A stretch of DNA of 64,000 bases from Anopheles merus (taxonomy: Eukaryota; Arthropoda; Insecta; Diptera; Culicidae), in the NCBI RefSeq assembly GCF_017562075.2, contig NC_054084.1:38441499-38505498 (forward strand), read 5' to 3'. The position numbers and the translations under genes are program-made. The notes under the pieces are model-generated. The model made no database searches. It was given only the letters and a program-made list of their open reading frames with translations, and was not told the origin of the DNA. Below, piece by piece: positions 1 to 13,277 of this stretch (the stretch's first letter is position 1; each line of letters starts with the position of its first letter).

Positions 1-2604
1 TGTGACACCTTTAAATAAGGTGAAAACGTAAAAACACTGCTCACTCGGCGGTAAGGGAATCATATGAGAAGCAAACGTCAAACCGTTTGTATTGCTGCGA
101 TCAGTTTTTATTGTTCGTTAAATGTTTGTCCTTTTCATTTGTAGGAGTGGGATGTGGCAGTTAATGTACTTTCTGATTGGAGATAAGCAATATATTGCGA
201 CAGGAATAAGTAATACTGCAATAAATCATTATATGAACAGAAAAGAGATCCTGTTTTGTGAATAATGAGAGCAACGGTACGAACATCCATAAGTTGTCTG
301 CGATAACTATTGACGAAACTTTTCTGTTATCAATCTCATGTTGGGTTTAATATGAAATGTTATCGAACTATGATTGTAATTTTGAAAATTTGACCGAAGC
401 CGTAAAAATGTAAATTTAAATAAAATATGTATATTTTAAAAGACGTTTCTAAATTTCCACAAGAAAAACTACAAAACTACAACTTCCACTAATATGCTAC
501 ATTGCAATTGTTCTCGCCTTTGTTCAAAACATCAGAAGTTTGTTTAAAACCGATAGATGGATCAAACTCAATAAAACGAAAGATGCTGATTGTTTTAAGC
601 ATATTTTCCAACCAATTTCAATTCTAAACAATAATTGGACATGTGGTCCCGTGATAGCATATTCAATTCACACGATTTATCACGCCCCTTGTTGCTTTTA
701 GTCTCGGAAGCGTCATCTTACCAAGGACTAAATATTCTGTTGCGTAGTTATTAACACATCTCGAAAGTCTACAATAAAAAAATAATGTTCAAATGAATGA
801 ACTTGGAAGAATAAAGTGAATTTAATTGTAAAGTAATGGGCTAACAAGTGGCTTTATCATTGGCTTTAAAATTAAACTCAAACTCAAATCGTTTAACTAA
901 CCAAGATTCTGTCGTTTGTGTTGTAAGCGACAGTTTGAAGCATACAGTATTATTATTTTTAAACACTTTGCGAAGTTATGTATTTCTTTATTTATTAATT
1001 TCTTTTTACCATGCGTTTGTGAACAAATGCGTTTTGTCCCGTTTGAAAGTTAAGAAAACACCTTTTAGCCATCAATTGCCTTTTCGTCCGTTTTACGGAA
1101 GGTTGAAATACAAAAGATGACAGTCATCTCAAGAACATATGGTTGGCAGATGACGACAAATTGGTCATGAAATAAGACATCCAAAAAAGCTACTAGTCTT
1201 ATCCGCTCTGTGTGTCATCGGTAAGATGGAAGAATTTCAGCTGAGCACACTATTTATTCACAAACAACAATACTGCTTGCAGCGCGATGATCTATTGGAA
1301 CGATCATTGAGGCTCATTCTTAACCATCTCACTAAACCACAAACAAAAAGTGTCACATTGTGAATCTTGTCAATAGACTCAATACACAGCGGCTTCTGTA
1401 CCTGATACAGCGAACGGCATCTTTAGCCCGTTAAAACCACACTTCCTGTTTGTGTGGTGCCTCCTTTTTTGTTGAAACTTTTCAATTCGGGTTGTAGCAT
1501 TTTCCTACATCACCCATCCGCAAAATCCCACCCAACGGTAGAACAACCCACCCATTCATCATGCGAGAAAAGTTGTGCTTTTTATTTCACTTCGAAATTT
1601 CTTTTTTGCTTGCCTGCCCCTTTTTGGGAACCATTCGTCCAACCCGACCGCAACAGTTTTCCCTGGCTGAAAGCAGGCTACAATAAATCGGTACTACCGG
1701 AATGATGCTTGGTGTGTTGGGAAGGGAGCTTTAACAGAAGCTCGCTAATGCTTCATTTTTTTTTACTCACTCCCTTTTGCTCCTTGTTATTAGAAAGGAA
1801 GAAGAAAAAGTAAAAAAGCCTTCTTATAATGAAGAATCGAGATGGAATTCTGTCATTTCCGTTTAGTTTAATTTTTTTTCTCGTCTACCGAGTCTAGTTC
1901 TAGTATAAAGAAATAGCAGCAGTAGTAGCGGCAACAGGACTTTTCAGTTATTGATATTTAAGCTTGGGCCTGGTGTCGGTACCAGTGCCGAAAAAGCATA
2001 AAACCAACAATGAGTGAGAAAATGAAGCCGTGAAACAAACGGAAGGATGCTGCTATAGAGTATAGTTTGTATCGGCCAAACTTCTGTTTCCCTTAGTCAG
2101 GGATGGCAGGTTCCTCAGTAAAGTGACAAACGGGGTTTACAGAAAGACATCTCATTTTGAAAGGAAAAATAAATAAAATTCTCAACAGTTAGGAGCACAG
2201 AATCTTCCTGTGGATTGATGAATTTGCTGGTCCGTTCGTGTGTTTAAGTTATATGCTATTTTCTCCTATAAAATTATTTAACAAGCAAAAGTGATCAGAA
2301 CAGCGAATACATGTGGGGAGAGTGGATCCAACAACGGCTGGTTTGTTCACAAAACGAGTTTATTGCTGATCGATAAAATATGTTAAATCCCCCATAGAGT
2401 ACCCGCGTTGCAATTGATACTCAAAAAGAAGTGCCGGCCCTTTCTGGTGCGTAATTAACTTGTGCGCCACTTGAAGAAACTATCTTGAGACAGCAGATTT
2501 TGGTCATTCGATGGCACAAAGTGAGACCATTTTACTACGAAATTTCATTTTCGACCCAAAAGCCGGGGTGTTAATTTCGGTCGGATAGCAATGTTCACCG
2601 ACTC
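1..2604. other. non-coding stretch, nothing recognised
   Basis: AT-rich sequence with frequent stops in all frames. The short open frames here (848-1120, 1454-1705) have no domain, no protein-like composition bias and no convincing splice sites. I see no inverted-repeat ends or tRNA-like promoter boxes. Most likely intergenic or intronic. Confidence 0.5.
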
Positions 2605-2614
2605 ATTCTCTCTT

Positions 2615-2666
<52 letters not shown>

Positions 2667-2690
2667 TAACTATCTATCTCTTTTTTTTTT
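2605..2690. repeat. (CT)n microsatellite
   Basis: A nearly pure CT dinucleotide run, interrupted by TATCT and CTTT variants and followed by a poly-T stretch. It creates a spurious Ser/Leu-rich open frame (2591-2794) that should not be read as a gene. Confidence 0.9.
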
Positions 2691-3071
2691 CTTTCTCATG
2701 GGAACTTTTAGGTTCGAAAAACGTGTTAAAATACGAATGGATTCAATTACACTTTCGAATACTGCCTAAGGATCCTTTGCACGTGAAGCGCTGACGTTTT
2801 TGCAGCTTTTGAACAATTTACTGACAGTAGAGCATAAGATTTTCAGGGTAATAGTAGAATGACAAAAATGGTAACCCTCGCGAGCAAATAACGAGGTTGA
2901 AGTTAATTCAAAAATGCTTGAAGCTATGAATAGGTCGCTTTTGTTGCGTAGAACAACTCGGAGCTGTCTGTGACGCATTACGCATTACCAATATGCTCTG
3001 CTGTTTTGAAGTTGATATTTGATACTTTTATGAAAAACTTGTATTTTTTGGCTTAATCATACGCTTAAGGC

Positions 3072-3140
3072 ACAAACATCAAATCAACTCAAAGCTGCTA
3101 CTCAACTCAAAGGTGCTACAAACATCAAATCAACTCAAAG
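3072..3140. repeat. short direct duplication, 46-bp offset
   Basis: A 23-bp block (ACAAACATCAAATCAACTC plus four more bases) occurs at 3072-3094 and again at 3118-3140. A partial third copy of the CAACTCAAAG core lies between them. It looks like a small local tandem duplication with no coding role. Confidence 0.8.
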
Positions 3141-6100
3141 CGTTTTTATTTCGAGTCAATTTTTTCTTCTTAACGTATTAGTGATAGAAGAATGTGAAAG
3201 CTATTCACTGCATCATTTTTTTTCATTTTGATCACTGTCTAAGAGGAAAGGAAAGCATAACCAGCGGAATCAAGTATAATCCTATCGAAACGGGCGTCTC
3301 CACAAGTCCCCACTGTCGTCCTTTTCTCGCTTCCTAGTTGTGTTGATCCTGGAAGTGGCATGATTTATAATGCAGAAAGAAGCATCCGTTTTCTGCACCA
3401 TCAACTCTTGTTTTGACATTATTGTTTTGTTCTATTTGCTCCACCAGTCTTTCCTTTCCTGCTCATTGCCAAACCTGACTAAACTCTCCAGTGTGTACAA
3501 AAGGATTCAGTAAATGTGTCACACTCAGGTTTAATCCCATCTCCTCGGGGATCGTCGTTTCAGCAGTACAAGAGAATGTAACAATCAAACGCACCCGTGT
3601 CCTTCGCGTACCTCAGCCAAGCACGGAGGCACCGTAGGTTGTGCAAAAGAGGTAGCAATTTATGATAGGATTACATCCCCGACAAGATAATGTCTGTAAG
3701 TACCTGGATAATTTTTATAAATTGTCTTGGATCTATTGCAGACTGGCGTGGTGTAAGGTGTACCGAATAGTTTGGTTTCCAGGCCTAAAGCCTTTTTGCT
3801 GTAGCTATTCCGTTGCACCCAAAACCCGGGTAGAAGGAACCTGTTTAAGGTCGAACATGAATCACGTTAATGGCGGTTTTTGGGATGTTTTAACTGCATT
3901 AAAAAGTCTAAGCCGAAGCATCGGAATGGGCTTGTTTAGAGTGTGTTACCAACCAGAAGGTACACGAACGCACTCATCTCATCAATCATTACGGGTACAA
4001 ATTGCTGTTTATCGTTAAAGTGATGGTAGTGTTGGTGAAAGTGAATGTTTTGACTTACTCTCTCGGCTGAGGCAAAGACGAAAGCAAAGCAATGCGCATT
4101 GCCGATACTGAGGATGAGACTACCGAATTATACTTATGAGATCAGCTGGCAGATTAAGAATTAGAAGTGCCTTTTTGTTTTCGTTCCAGGAAAGACAAAC
4201 AAAAAGTCATAGAACGAATAGAAAAAAACTTTTCCCATTAGGTACAAACGGCATGCGCGTTTGCACTTCCCGGGAATGTTTAGTGCAGTGTTTTATGGTC
4301 TCCTTTTGGGTGAAGCAATGTCACAACCACCACTGGACATAGCGCCGTGACAGCGATTAGCAAAGTTTACGAGTGGTGTTGCCAAATGTGAACAAAAGCT
4401 TGCAGCACGGCAATTCGTACCGGGGTTAGTATTCCACGGGGCAGTAAGTCATAATTTGACACCGAGCCCAGTGCGAGTTGGTAGTTGTTGGTAGAACGCA
4501 AGCGTAGACTTATGATTCTAACACACTTAACACACTCCATTCCTCGCATCCTCCACTCTTTGTAGTCACTATGCGGCTGATGGTAGCCAACGAAGTTCAT
4601 CGTAAACATCTAGCTAGGCTGGAGCATGCCCGTTGAGGGATGAAAGCATTTGTCATTTATTTGATGCGTATTTTTGCCACGTCTGACCGTCGCGAATGCG
4701 CTTCCTGTGCTCCATTTGTCTAAACCTAAAATGCATGGCTTACTTTCACCGCAAATATACGTTGGAATTTCGTAATGAGGATGTGGCCACGACGATAGAA
4801 GCCTTCTCATACCGGGAAAAAAGATAAAGAGCAAAAGAGAGTGAGAGAAGTGGAGAAAGAGTGAATCGAAAAAGTTTTCCCAGTCTCGTATCGTCTCGTG
4901 CAAGCGTGTGATTTGAACATGTTGGCAGGTGTTTGGCATTGCATGTTAATGAAATGTACGCCTTACGCACCGGTACACACTCACGAGGTATTTAGCATAT
5001 GTGCCTCTTGTGCAAAGGACCTGTGACCTTTGGGGGCCAAGAAGATGCGTGAGAGGTGGTAGAAGCAGCTCTTGCTTCCACAAACCTGCTATCACAATCT
5101 GAAAGCTCGCCTCACTCACCAACTTCTATTGTACCAAGAACGATAGTCATCATGAAGTTTTCGTTATAGGAAGATGGTTAAATTGTCAGGTCAAAGGTAA
5201 GCATTACGGGTGTACATTTTACATCGTAGCTGATTACAAGTTGACATGACCGGGCCGTGCACTCATTAATCGAGCCAACGGAAAGCCAAATAGACGGAAA
5301 GCCTCCTGAAGCGAAGGCATGTAGGTTCGCACATACTTCTTCGTTAATGTCAGTGAATGGTGTCAAAGTGGTGAGCGTGAAACGTGGATGCAATTGTGAT
5401 GCTTGAACCCTCGTTTCTTCAAACACGGCTTCAGGAGCACGGATCACGTTCGGGAGAAATTCATATCATCGTACCCAAACCCAAAATTTCATCGTACCCA
5501 AACAAGGGCTCAGGTACCTCATTTTACCGCGTTGCGAACACATTTGTCACGGATACGTGATCCGCACGGTCATGCATATAAATGACGGTGTCGTTTCTTG
5601 GCCTACCAAACGGCCTCCTGGCGCGTTCTTAGTTGTTATACCGGAGATTGACGGAAAAAAGCAACACTTCTTCAAATAAAATTCTCCCACTACGGTACAG
5701 TTCTCCAGTTGCCGGTACAGCCGTAGTGTTCTGAGATCCTTATGGTCTGAATGGGTGCAAAGGCATACGATAATGACATGTTATAAATTGGATGTTCGTT
5801 TATTTTTCATATTTCATTTTCAACTCAAACCCGGTCGAGAAAAGTGCTTGATCATACTCACTTCACGCCTGCGAGTCGTACTGTAAATATGCTGCCAAAG
5901 AAAGTAATCGTACTTCAGGCAGATGCACGCGTTCGTTTAAACGATTGGCATTTTTGTCGCTGTTTACCCAACCGTGCCGAGTTCGTCGACCTCCAGTTCC
6001 GTCCTTTCTTCGATGCCAGACAACAATATTTAATCAACGTCTGCGGCATCGGCAGCGCATCCGTAATGCGATAAATGTGATACCGGAAATTTCGACCAAA

Positions 6101-8576
6101 GATCGATATTGTTCATTGCACAGGATTTTATTGCTTGTTTTCTTAGACGCTGAAGGTTAGTTTCCTCCGTTTTAACCAGGATCCCACCGAACGTTTGTGT
6201 TAGGTGTGGTATTTTCGTAATGAGAAAGCACGAATAATCACATGCACGAAGCGTACAATGAACATCCAACCGTTGGGCGCTGGAGGGGCTATACAAACAA
6301 TCGGATTTTGTGTCGCACGGTTCATAGGACAAGGCGTCGAACCAAGCCCGATACAGTGGTTCGTGATACGCGTGAAGCTACATTAAAACTCATGCCTTTT
6401 AATCGCAAACCGGGACGGGCGTGTTTTGCTTCGATGGAAGAAAATCAATTAACACTTTCAGGGAAAGTACTCAATCCACTTGGCGCGAGTCGATTGTCTT
6501 GTAGATTTGTTTTTCCAAATGACAGATTGACTATTAGGCAGCTTGTTGGGAAAGATATGAAGGAAGAAGTTTCTAACTCATTGTAAAGATGCTTTGTAAA
6601 TGCTTATCCAGCACTCAATTAATCGTTTTTAAGAAAGTTTGTTTCACTAAAATCCTAAGATTTATTAAATGCATATCTCAATTGTATTTAAAACAGTTAA
6701 AACATATTTTTACATGATGTTAGTTTAAACATGATTTTTCCATTAAACTTTGTGTGGCGTAGTATTTGTATGGCGGTTTTAGTAAAATCAACTGAGATAA
6801 ATTATCTGAACACTTTAACATTGCTATTCATTTGTTTGTTCATTTGTTGATGGTTGCAGATGCCGTACAGGATAGTTAAATTTTCATCGAAATATCTAAG
6901 CTTTTTCATGACTGGTAATGAATAAGCGCGTCAGAATATTCATTTTAACAATTTTCAAACAACATAGAGTTCGATTAAATTAAAAATGTTTAAAAGGTGT
7001 TTTATTTCAAATTGAAGCATTCGGTGTTTGATAGTGTAAGCAAAAAACAATGAAAAACATATTTCCACATCACCCAAATTATTTGGTTAAGTTTTAAAGA
7101 TCACTTCGTTAAGATGCTTGTTGTTAGGAACTCAATTTACAAAGGTTAACTTGATCAAGATATTTAGACCTGTTCAATTTGAAAATAATCGTTTTATAAA
7201 TTAGTTCGTTCGTTCCACTTAAGCTAAATAAGATTGTCTTAAAGAAACCCTACTTAGTTAGTCCTGGATATGAGGCATAAACTCAATAACCTTACAAATA
7301 TACTTAGTGCAACAAGACATTCGAAATGAGCAATTCGATTCAAAGGAAACTTGAAAGGAGATTAGAATTGAAATAATGCTTTTGTAGCATGCATATGCTA
7401 TACATAGTTCATATAATTCTCATTACACTCAAATAGCAGAAATTGTCAACATACAACACACAATAACAACTCATAAGTCAGGAAATGTAAATCAGCAGAA
7501 AAACTCTTATCCCAAAACACCTACAAAACATGCAAGCCACACACTAACTTTCAAAGGCGAAAAAACATTACTCAGCACAAAACCCGTTAGAATGCAGTTG
7601 AAGCGTAAAACCATAACATTGCATAAAAGCAACCATCAAGTCATATATAATGAAATAGGAGACACCGTACCATCGTGTGTACAAATAGAACAGTTATCCG
7701 CAAGCGTAGAAACAAAACACCGCATAAGCACAATAACCCAGAACGCAGAATAAGCGAAACTATATAAAAACTCAAACTCTGATCTTCAGCATAATTGACA
7801 CAAAACAGAAAGTGAAAGTAAAACCAAATCTAACTATACTCGTAACTCGTATAAATAAAGATGTAAGATAAGAACGAGTACTGCTCAGTACGCACAGTGA
7901 CACGGTTTAGTGGGGCCTTTTAAGTCTTATCGTAATTCGCACAAACACAAATGTGTTAAATTAATGCATTGTGTCCACTCGTTACCTGGAGCCCCGATGG
8001 CTCCCAGTGATCATCCGAAACTCCGTCTTGTTTAAAACTACAACACCGTTGATCTACCCCGTCGCGTACGAACCGAACATAACACTTTTTTTTATACCAT
8101 TTTTTTTTCAGAAAAAAAATTGAAGCTGTTTTCGTCTTGAATGTCACAAGCTGTTTTGTTTTACTTCATTTTGTCTTTATCTTTCTATTTCTCTCATATT
8201 GAATTTCAACGACTAGTACTATTAAGTCGCAGAGTGCGTTCATTGAACTACATCCTCTTGAACATCCGATACGACAGCTATCTCGAGACGGTTCCGTTTC
8301 GAGTCATTCCCCACTTACATTGTTCACCTCACCTCAACGCAAGCAATAGAAACTTTTCAGCCATCGCACATCATCATCGCCATAGCAGCGAAAGACCACC
8401 AACAGGCGATCTTGGGCATTGTTCAATCGAACCAGAAGTCAGCGGGACAGTCTGTGTTGTGTATGAGTGTATTAGTGATTCACTGACGACCGCTTACCGC
8501 ACATGAGTGACTCGGCGCCAGTGTGTTGTGAGAAATGTGAAGAATTCAATTTACAATAATTTCTTTTCAAAAATAG
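3141..8576. other. non-coding stretch, nothing recognised
   Basis: Mostly AT-rich sequence. Open frames of 60-120 codons (3662-4018, 4610-4939, 5844-6586) overlap on both strands and show no family motif, so I read them as chance. The part from 6600 to 7900 is especially A/T-rich and stop-dense. No repeat ends were found. Confidence 0.5.
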
Positions 8577-8669
8577 CGACACCGCCTTTGCCGGGAGCGC
8601 GCACGTGCCATCACCAACCTGATTCATCTTGTTCACGATCTGGGTGGACCGCTTTACCATCCGCCGTTG
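8577..8669 (+). CDS. possible internal exon of an unrecognised gene
   Basis: A 93-bp, 31-codon open segment is bounded by a plausible acceptor (pyrimidine-rich tract, then AAAAATAG before 8577) and a good donor (TTG followed by GTAAGG at 8670). Both boundaries are phase 0. The peptide reads RHRLCRERARAITNLIHLVH and continues with a Gly/Pro-rich end. I do not recognise the family. The opposite strand is also open across here (8472-8732), which weakens the call. No neighbouring exon was identified, so this could be chance. Confidence 0.25.
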
Positions 8670-11600
8670 GTAAGGGACATCAATAAGAAAAGTGAAAAAC
8701 TGCTGCCGTTGTTCATCGGGCATTACCGTCAATCAATAGTGGACAACTCTGGGAAGGGATTTCGAGAGCACACTTTGTGTTATTATGCATGAACAGGGAA
8801 TTGGTGGATGCGAAGAAATTTGCCTCCCGGTGATTGGAATCTCTATCACGAGAGCGTATGACCGTTCAGAGGATGGAACGACGTCCGGTGCAGTGGGTCG
8901 TTCAGGAAAGATAAGTGATTTTACAAACTGAAGATTGTGTAAAGTAACGGTAACGATAGTACTTGTGGCTTAAACGAGTCATTTGTTCTACCGCGTGCTC
9001 TTCCACGGGGTGTGGCATACACCGTGAACCAGAAATCCGATCCGAAACATTAGCACATTGTAAGAAGATGCATAAACTGTTGTCAAAATTTAATGTTCAC
9101 TGTACCTCATGGCCGGATGCAAACCAGCGGCTTGCATTTCTCATGTCATTGTATACGCATTGCGCTGCTTGGTAAGTGGTTTTTTGTTTCTGTGGGAAGG
9201 TTAAATATCGGAACAGAAAATCGGTTTCCGCTGTTGTTGAATTTGAATGCTCGCTGACTTGCAACAAGTCGTATGTTCATGAATTTTCTCACCCATGCCA
9301 CGATAAAACCACTCGAGGTAGTTTTGTGTCCAGTCCTTTACTAGTGCGGGCAGCTGTGCGCTTCGAGTACTGTAAATGGCTCGACAGTTTGCTCTAAGTC
9401 ACTGCGCTGTTCCGTTGTACACGGGGTGTAAACTTAACCGAGTGAAAGCTACCGCCCTCCGAAACCCCAAACACTGCCAGCAGCAAACAGTGCAACAAAA
9501 CGCAAATATTTATGCTCACTTGCTGGTTTTGAACGGCTGCTGTTGCCGTAACATGATCCAACACTCAATGTTGTATAGTAGGAAAACGAAACAGAGACTG
9601 TGGTTTGGAACAACGTGCGCGTACATACTGTGCAACTGAAGAACCCGTTAAAGTGTTGGTTCGTAACGCAGACACAACATAGCGCATTTTTGTATGTGTG
9701 TGTGCAGCGAAAGTGGCGATGTGATTTGAATATGGCCATCCAAGCAATCTTTAATGCACCACGGGTAGCAATCCCATGAAAACCACAGCTAGTGCAGTCA
9801 CTGGAGAACAGCTCACCGAAACCATAACTGTTGACATGACTATGCAACAACACCAAACATTGGGATCAGGTTTATACTGTATCTGACTGTGGTCTTGCAG
9901 AGAGTCCAGGGACTGTGCATCGCGGAAAACACCAACTGCAGCAGGTATGCCTCTCGTAGGTCGAGTATGATTTTTGTACGCATCATGAGCAACATGGTAC
10001 CCCGTTTTAGTTGAAAACCGACTAGAAACAGCTCAAACGTCGTTGGCTTACAAGTCTCAGCAAGTATCCTCCAGTGGAAGAATGCAGAAAAAAGCAAGTA
10101 CGCAGTGAAATAAATATTTCATTTGATACATCCCACGACTTGGCATGATCTGGTCAGAAATGAATCTGGTCATCACCAGCCAAAGCATAAGTCCAAAAGC
10201 CTCAAAGCCCAAGCCCAACGAGTACTGGCGCACTACATTAGCTCACCAGCTGTTGCTTGTCTGTTGGCTTTCATTCCAAGATCGCTTTCTCTGTCACTCA
10301 TTGCACAGGAATTATTTCACAAGAATTAATCACAACTGGAAGAAAACAGAAATGCTTGCATGACATTGATTGCGTTACGTAGAGGGCTTTGAAATATCGC
10401 CACATTCTGAACATCCCGTTCAACATGCCACAACCCAGTACGGTTGACCTATGGATTCAAATTAAGTATCCCATTTGTAGGTGCTTTCGCCTCAATAACC
10501 TCTTCCATGAACAATTTAGATTGACGTGAATCAAATTGTAATGAAAAAACGGATCCTTATCGGATGCAATCAGCTACATTCAAACATTTAATTAACGTTT
10601 TCACCTGATAAGTCGTGGTCAATTGTCATTGTAGAAGAAGACTTTCTGAAATTGCAGCTTTTGCCAGCATCTACGCCATTGCTTACCTAAAACGGAAAAC
10701 AGTCAAAAAGACACAATTAATCAAATACCAATGTCGCAATGATCAACGCTCGACCTGTCCCTCGCTACTACTCCCCCAGGCTTCACGTCCCAATACAGTT
10801 TGAATCACACAATCAGTCACTCGCACGTGAGCACTTGATTAGCATTGCCAAATCGATAATGAACGGAAACTACACCGAAAGCCCTAAATTTCCTCGCACC
10901 AGAATCGAATATCGTTTTCACCGCAACTGAAAACACTTTGACAATTTGGAAATTTTTGTGTCTCACATAGCTCCAGGAGCCTGCTTCGACACTCTACCAT
11001 CAACAATGACATCAACAGTGACGATAGAGTAGTGTTTCGGTTGGATTTTTTCAATCCTCCGAAGGTAAAACCCTTGATTTTTCGTCCCGAGAATCATATT
11101 AGTTCATTTGAAGCACGGGACCAAAGCGCATAGCCAAAGCGCACGACCAGAAATGCTGATTGCAACGTCCGTTGTCCAGTCCTGATAGCCATCATCTATT
11201 TTTGTTAGTTTCTCAGCCGTTGACGAAAGGAGAACAAAGCTGAAAAAGAAGATGTAGGTTCCTACGGCCTACTCCGTCTCGTGGACTGTATTTTAGAAAG
11301 GGGAGCAGTACTCCCGAGCAAAAGCCTTGAAAAAGGCTGGCACCCCGATGCCAACTTCCACCTATCTCACAATGGAAATTGCCACAGGGGTCTTGCCACT
11401 CTTAATGAGAGTCGAACTTTCCAAGAAGAGCAATGCTCACAATAACTTGGAGGAAGAATGAGTAAACTACACTGAAATTCTAACAAGGTTTATTGATAAT
11501 TTCTGGGGGGTTCTTATCAGGAGCCGACGTGCTCCGTTAGCGATACATTTATTTTCCTGTTTAAATCCTGTTCAGTTGGCTATATTCCAACTGGATTCTG

Positions 11601-13013
11601 ATCTGTTGAACTGGTCTAAATGGGAATTCTGTCGAATGGGAAAATACATGTAACGCGTGTTGCCTATGCATAGGCGTTGTTAATTCATTGCCTAACTTGC
11701 GGGTGTGTTCTGCCTATCTCAAAATTCAACAGAAGCGTTAAGGACGAATGAAAAAAAAAACAAGAAGAAAACAAATCAGAAGTCAGAACAGCTCGATTAA
11801 AAATTTGCTTTCGTTATGAGTTTGGTCCATGCAAAAATCGGTCACCCAGAAAGGTCAAGCAGTCTTGTTAAATGCCTCATAGTTTAAGAGAAAGACTGTG
11901 TCATAGTGTGTGAGAGAGCAAAACTGCCAACATATCTGGTCCAATTGTTAAGAGCTCTGGCAAAGAATGAAAAGCCATAATTACGCTGTACCGCATATAA
12001 GAAAAATGTCTATTGTAGGAAACTCTTTCGCTTTGGCTTTTGTGGGTTATTCCAAAGAATTTTTTTACAAACTCTATTGCACGATGTTTTTCAGAAAACT
12101 TGAAACTTTGAGAAACACGACTTTTTGATTTGACTTCTAACTTTCTTGTATCACTCGACCGAACAAGTGGCTATGGGGGGCTTTCAGTCGTGTAAGGACG
12201 ATTAAATTTTACACAAGCTTGGTCGACTTCAATCCCAACTGATGTTCTGTGGCTAGTTTGCTGGTTTTTGATGTTGAAAAGCTTCTTACTGCATTACAAA
12301 AAGGTTAAGTTACTCATATGCTTCGGTAGAATCGATAGAATACTAAGCAGAGACATGATTGTCGTCTACGGCTCGAAAAATGCCAATCATTGGCCATCCG
12401 ATTGTCATTAATCCATCCAAACCGAGCCCAGGATCTGGGTATCTGTGGTTAGCTGGGAAAGATTTTAATTCCCAGTGGCTTAAAAATAGCCTCATACCTC
12501 TGAGCCTCTGGAACGAATGCAACTCCCATCCGCCCTAGTGGTTGCTGTGATAAAGCAGTCGTTAAACGATGACTCAATTTCATCTTGCACGATGCGGAAG
12601 CTTTAAAAACGTTGTTCTCTCATCATTGACGTAAGCAGGATAGGCTTATACCACGAACGTACCCGAAAGGTATTCATGCTTCACTCATCTGATACTGATG
12701 GCAATAGAGACTCATAACAATTTCCTCGCGGCTACACAAGTCGTCTGCGACCTGAAACGCACGCATGTTTAACGAACACTACTATTGGGTTCGGCTCGGT
12801 AAACGTCGAGTGGACGTCAAAACGCATAGGCACTGACTTTTACATTGTATGACTTCGGCTGTTTTGGACCACAGGTGTGGATGCTCGCATTAGGCAACAC
12901 GGGAATGATGAGAATTTTTCGATGCGCTTACGGAATAGTGGCGGGGATTTTCATGACTTTTTCTTCACATGACATCACGGCCAATACCAGATAACAAAAA
13001 TCCCCCCCTCCCC
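8670..13013. other. non-coding stretch, nothing recognised
   Basis: The overlapping frames at 8963-9856 and 10123-10930 lie on both strands without family motifs. From 10931 to 13013 no frame reaches 60 codons. A C-rich tract just before 13014 leads into the CA array. No inverted-repeat ends or retroelement motifs were recognised. Confidence 0.5.
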
Positions 13014-13016
13014 ACA

Positions 13017-13058
<42 letters not shown>
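13014..13058. repeat. (CA)n microsatellite
   Basis: An uninterrupted CA run of about 22 units, preceded by a C-rich tract. A polymorphic simple repeat. Confidence 0.95.
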
Positions 13059-13060
<2 letters not shown>

Positions 13061-13077
13061 TATGCTTAGATCAGTAC

Positions 13078-13277
13078 CTTTCGCCAGTAGGAACAATGCA
13101 TTGATTTAGCACTACCTCAACGTACATCTCGTATGCTTTAGGTCGCAAATCCGACATAATGCCATCAGACAACATGCGGTTAGGAGATTCAATTTCGCAG
13201 AAGCTGATTACCGCCAGACCGGCTCGCACTGGGTGAATGTGTACATCATCCCGGTGCAGCGGCGCGGCACATGACAT
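13078..13277 (-). CDS. possible first coding exon, unrecognised
   Basis: Reading the minus strand from ATG at 13277, about 66 codons stay open to a possible donor (AAG then GTACTG; exon end near 13078, phase 2). The frame is open for five more codons upstream of the ATG. The translation is protein-like, mixing charged and hydrophobic residues (for example RAGLAVISFCEIESPN), and is cleaner than most other open frames here. No family was recognised. The donor GTACTG is weak and no second exon was found. Confidence 0.25.

Noticed and set aside
2591..2794. Ser/Leu-rich open frame
   Set aside because: It is the translation of the CT microsatellite.
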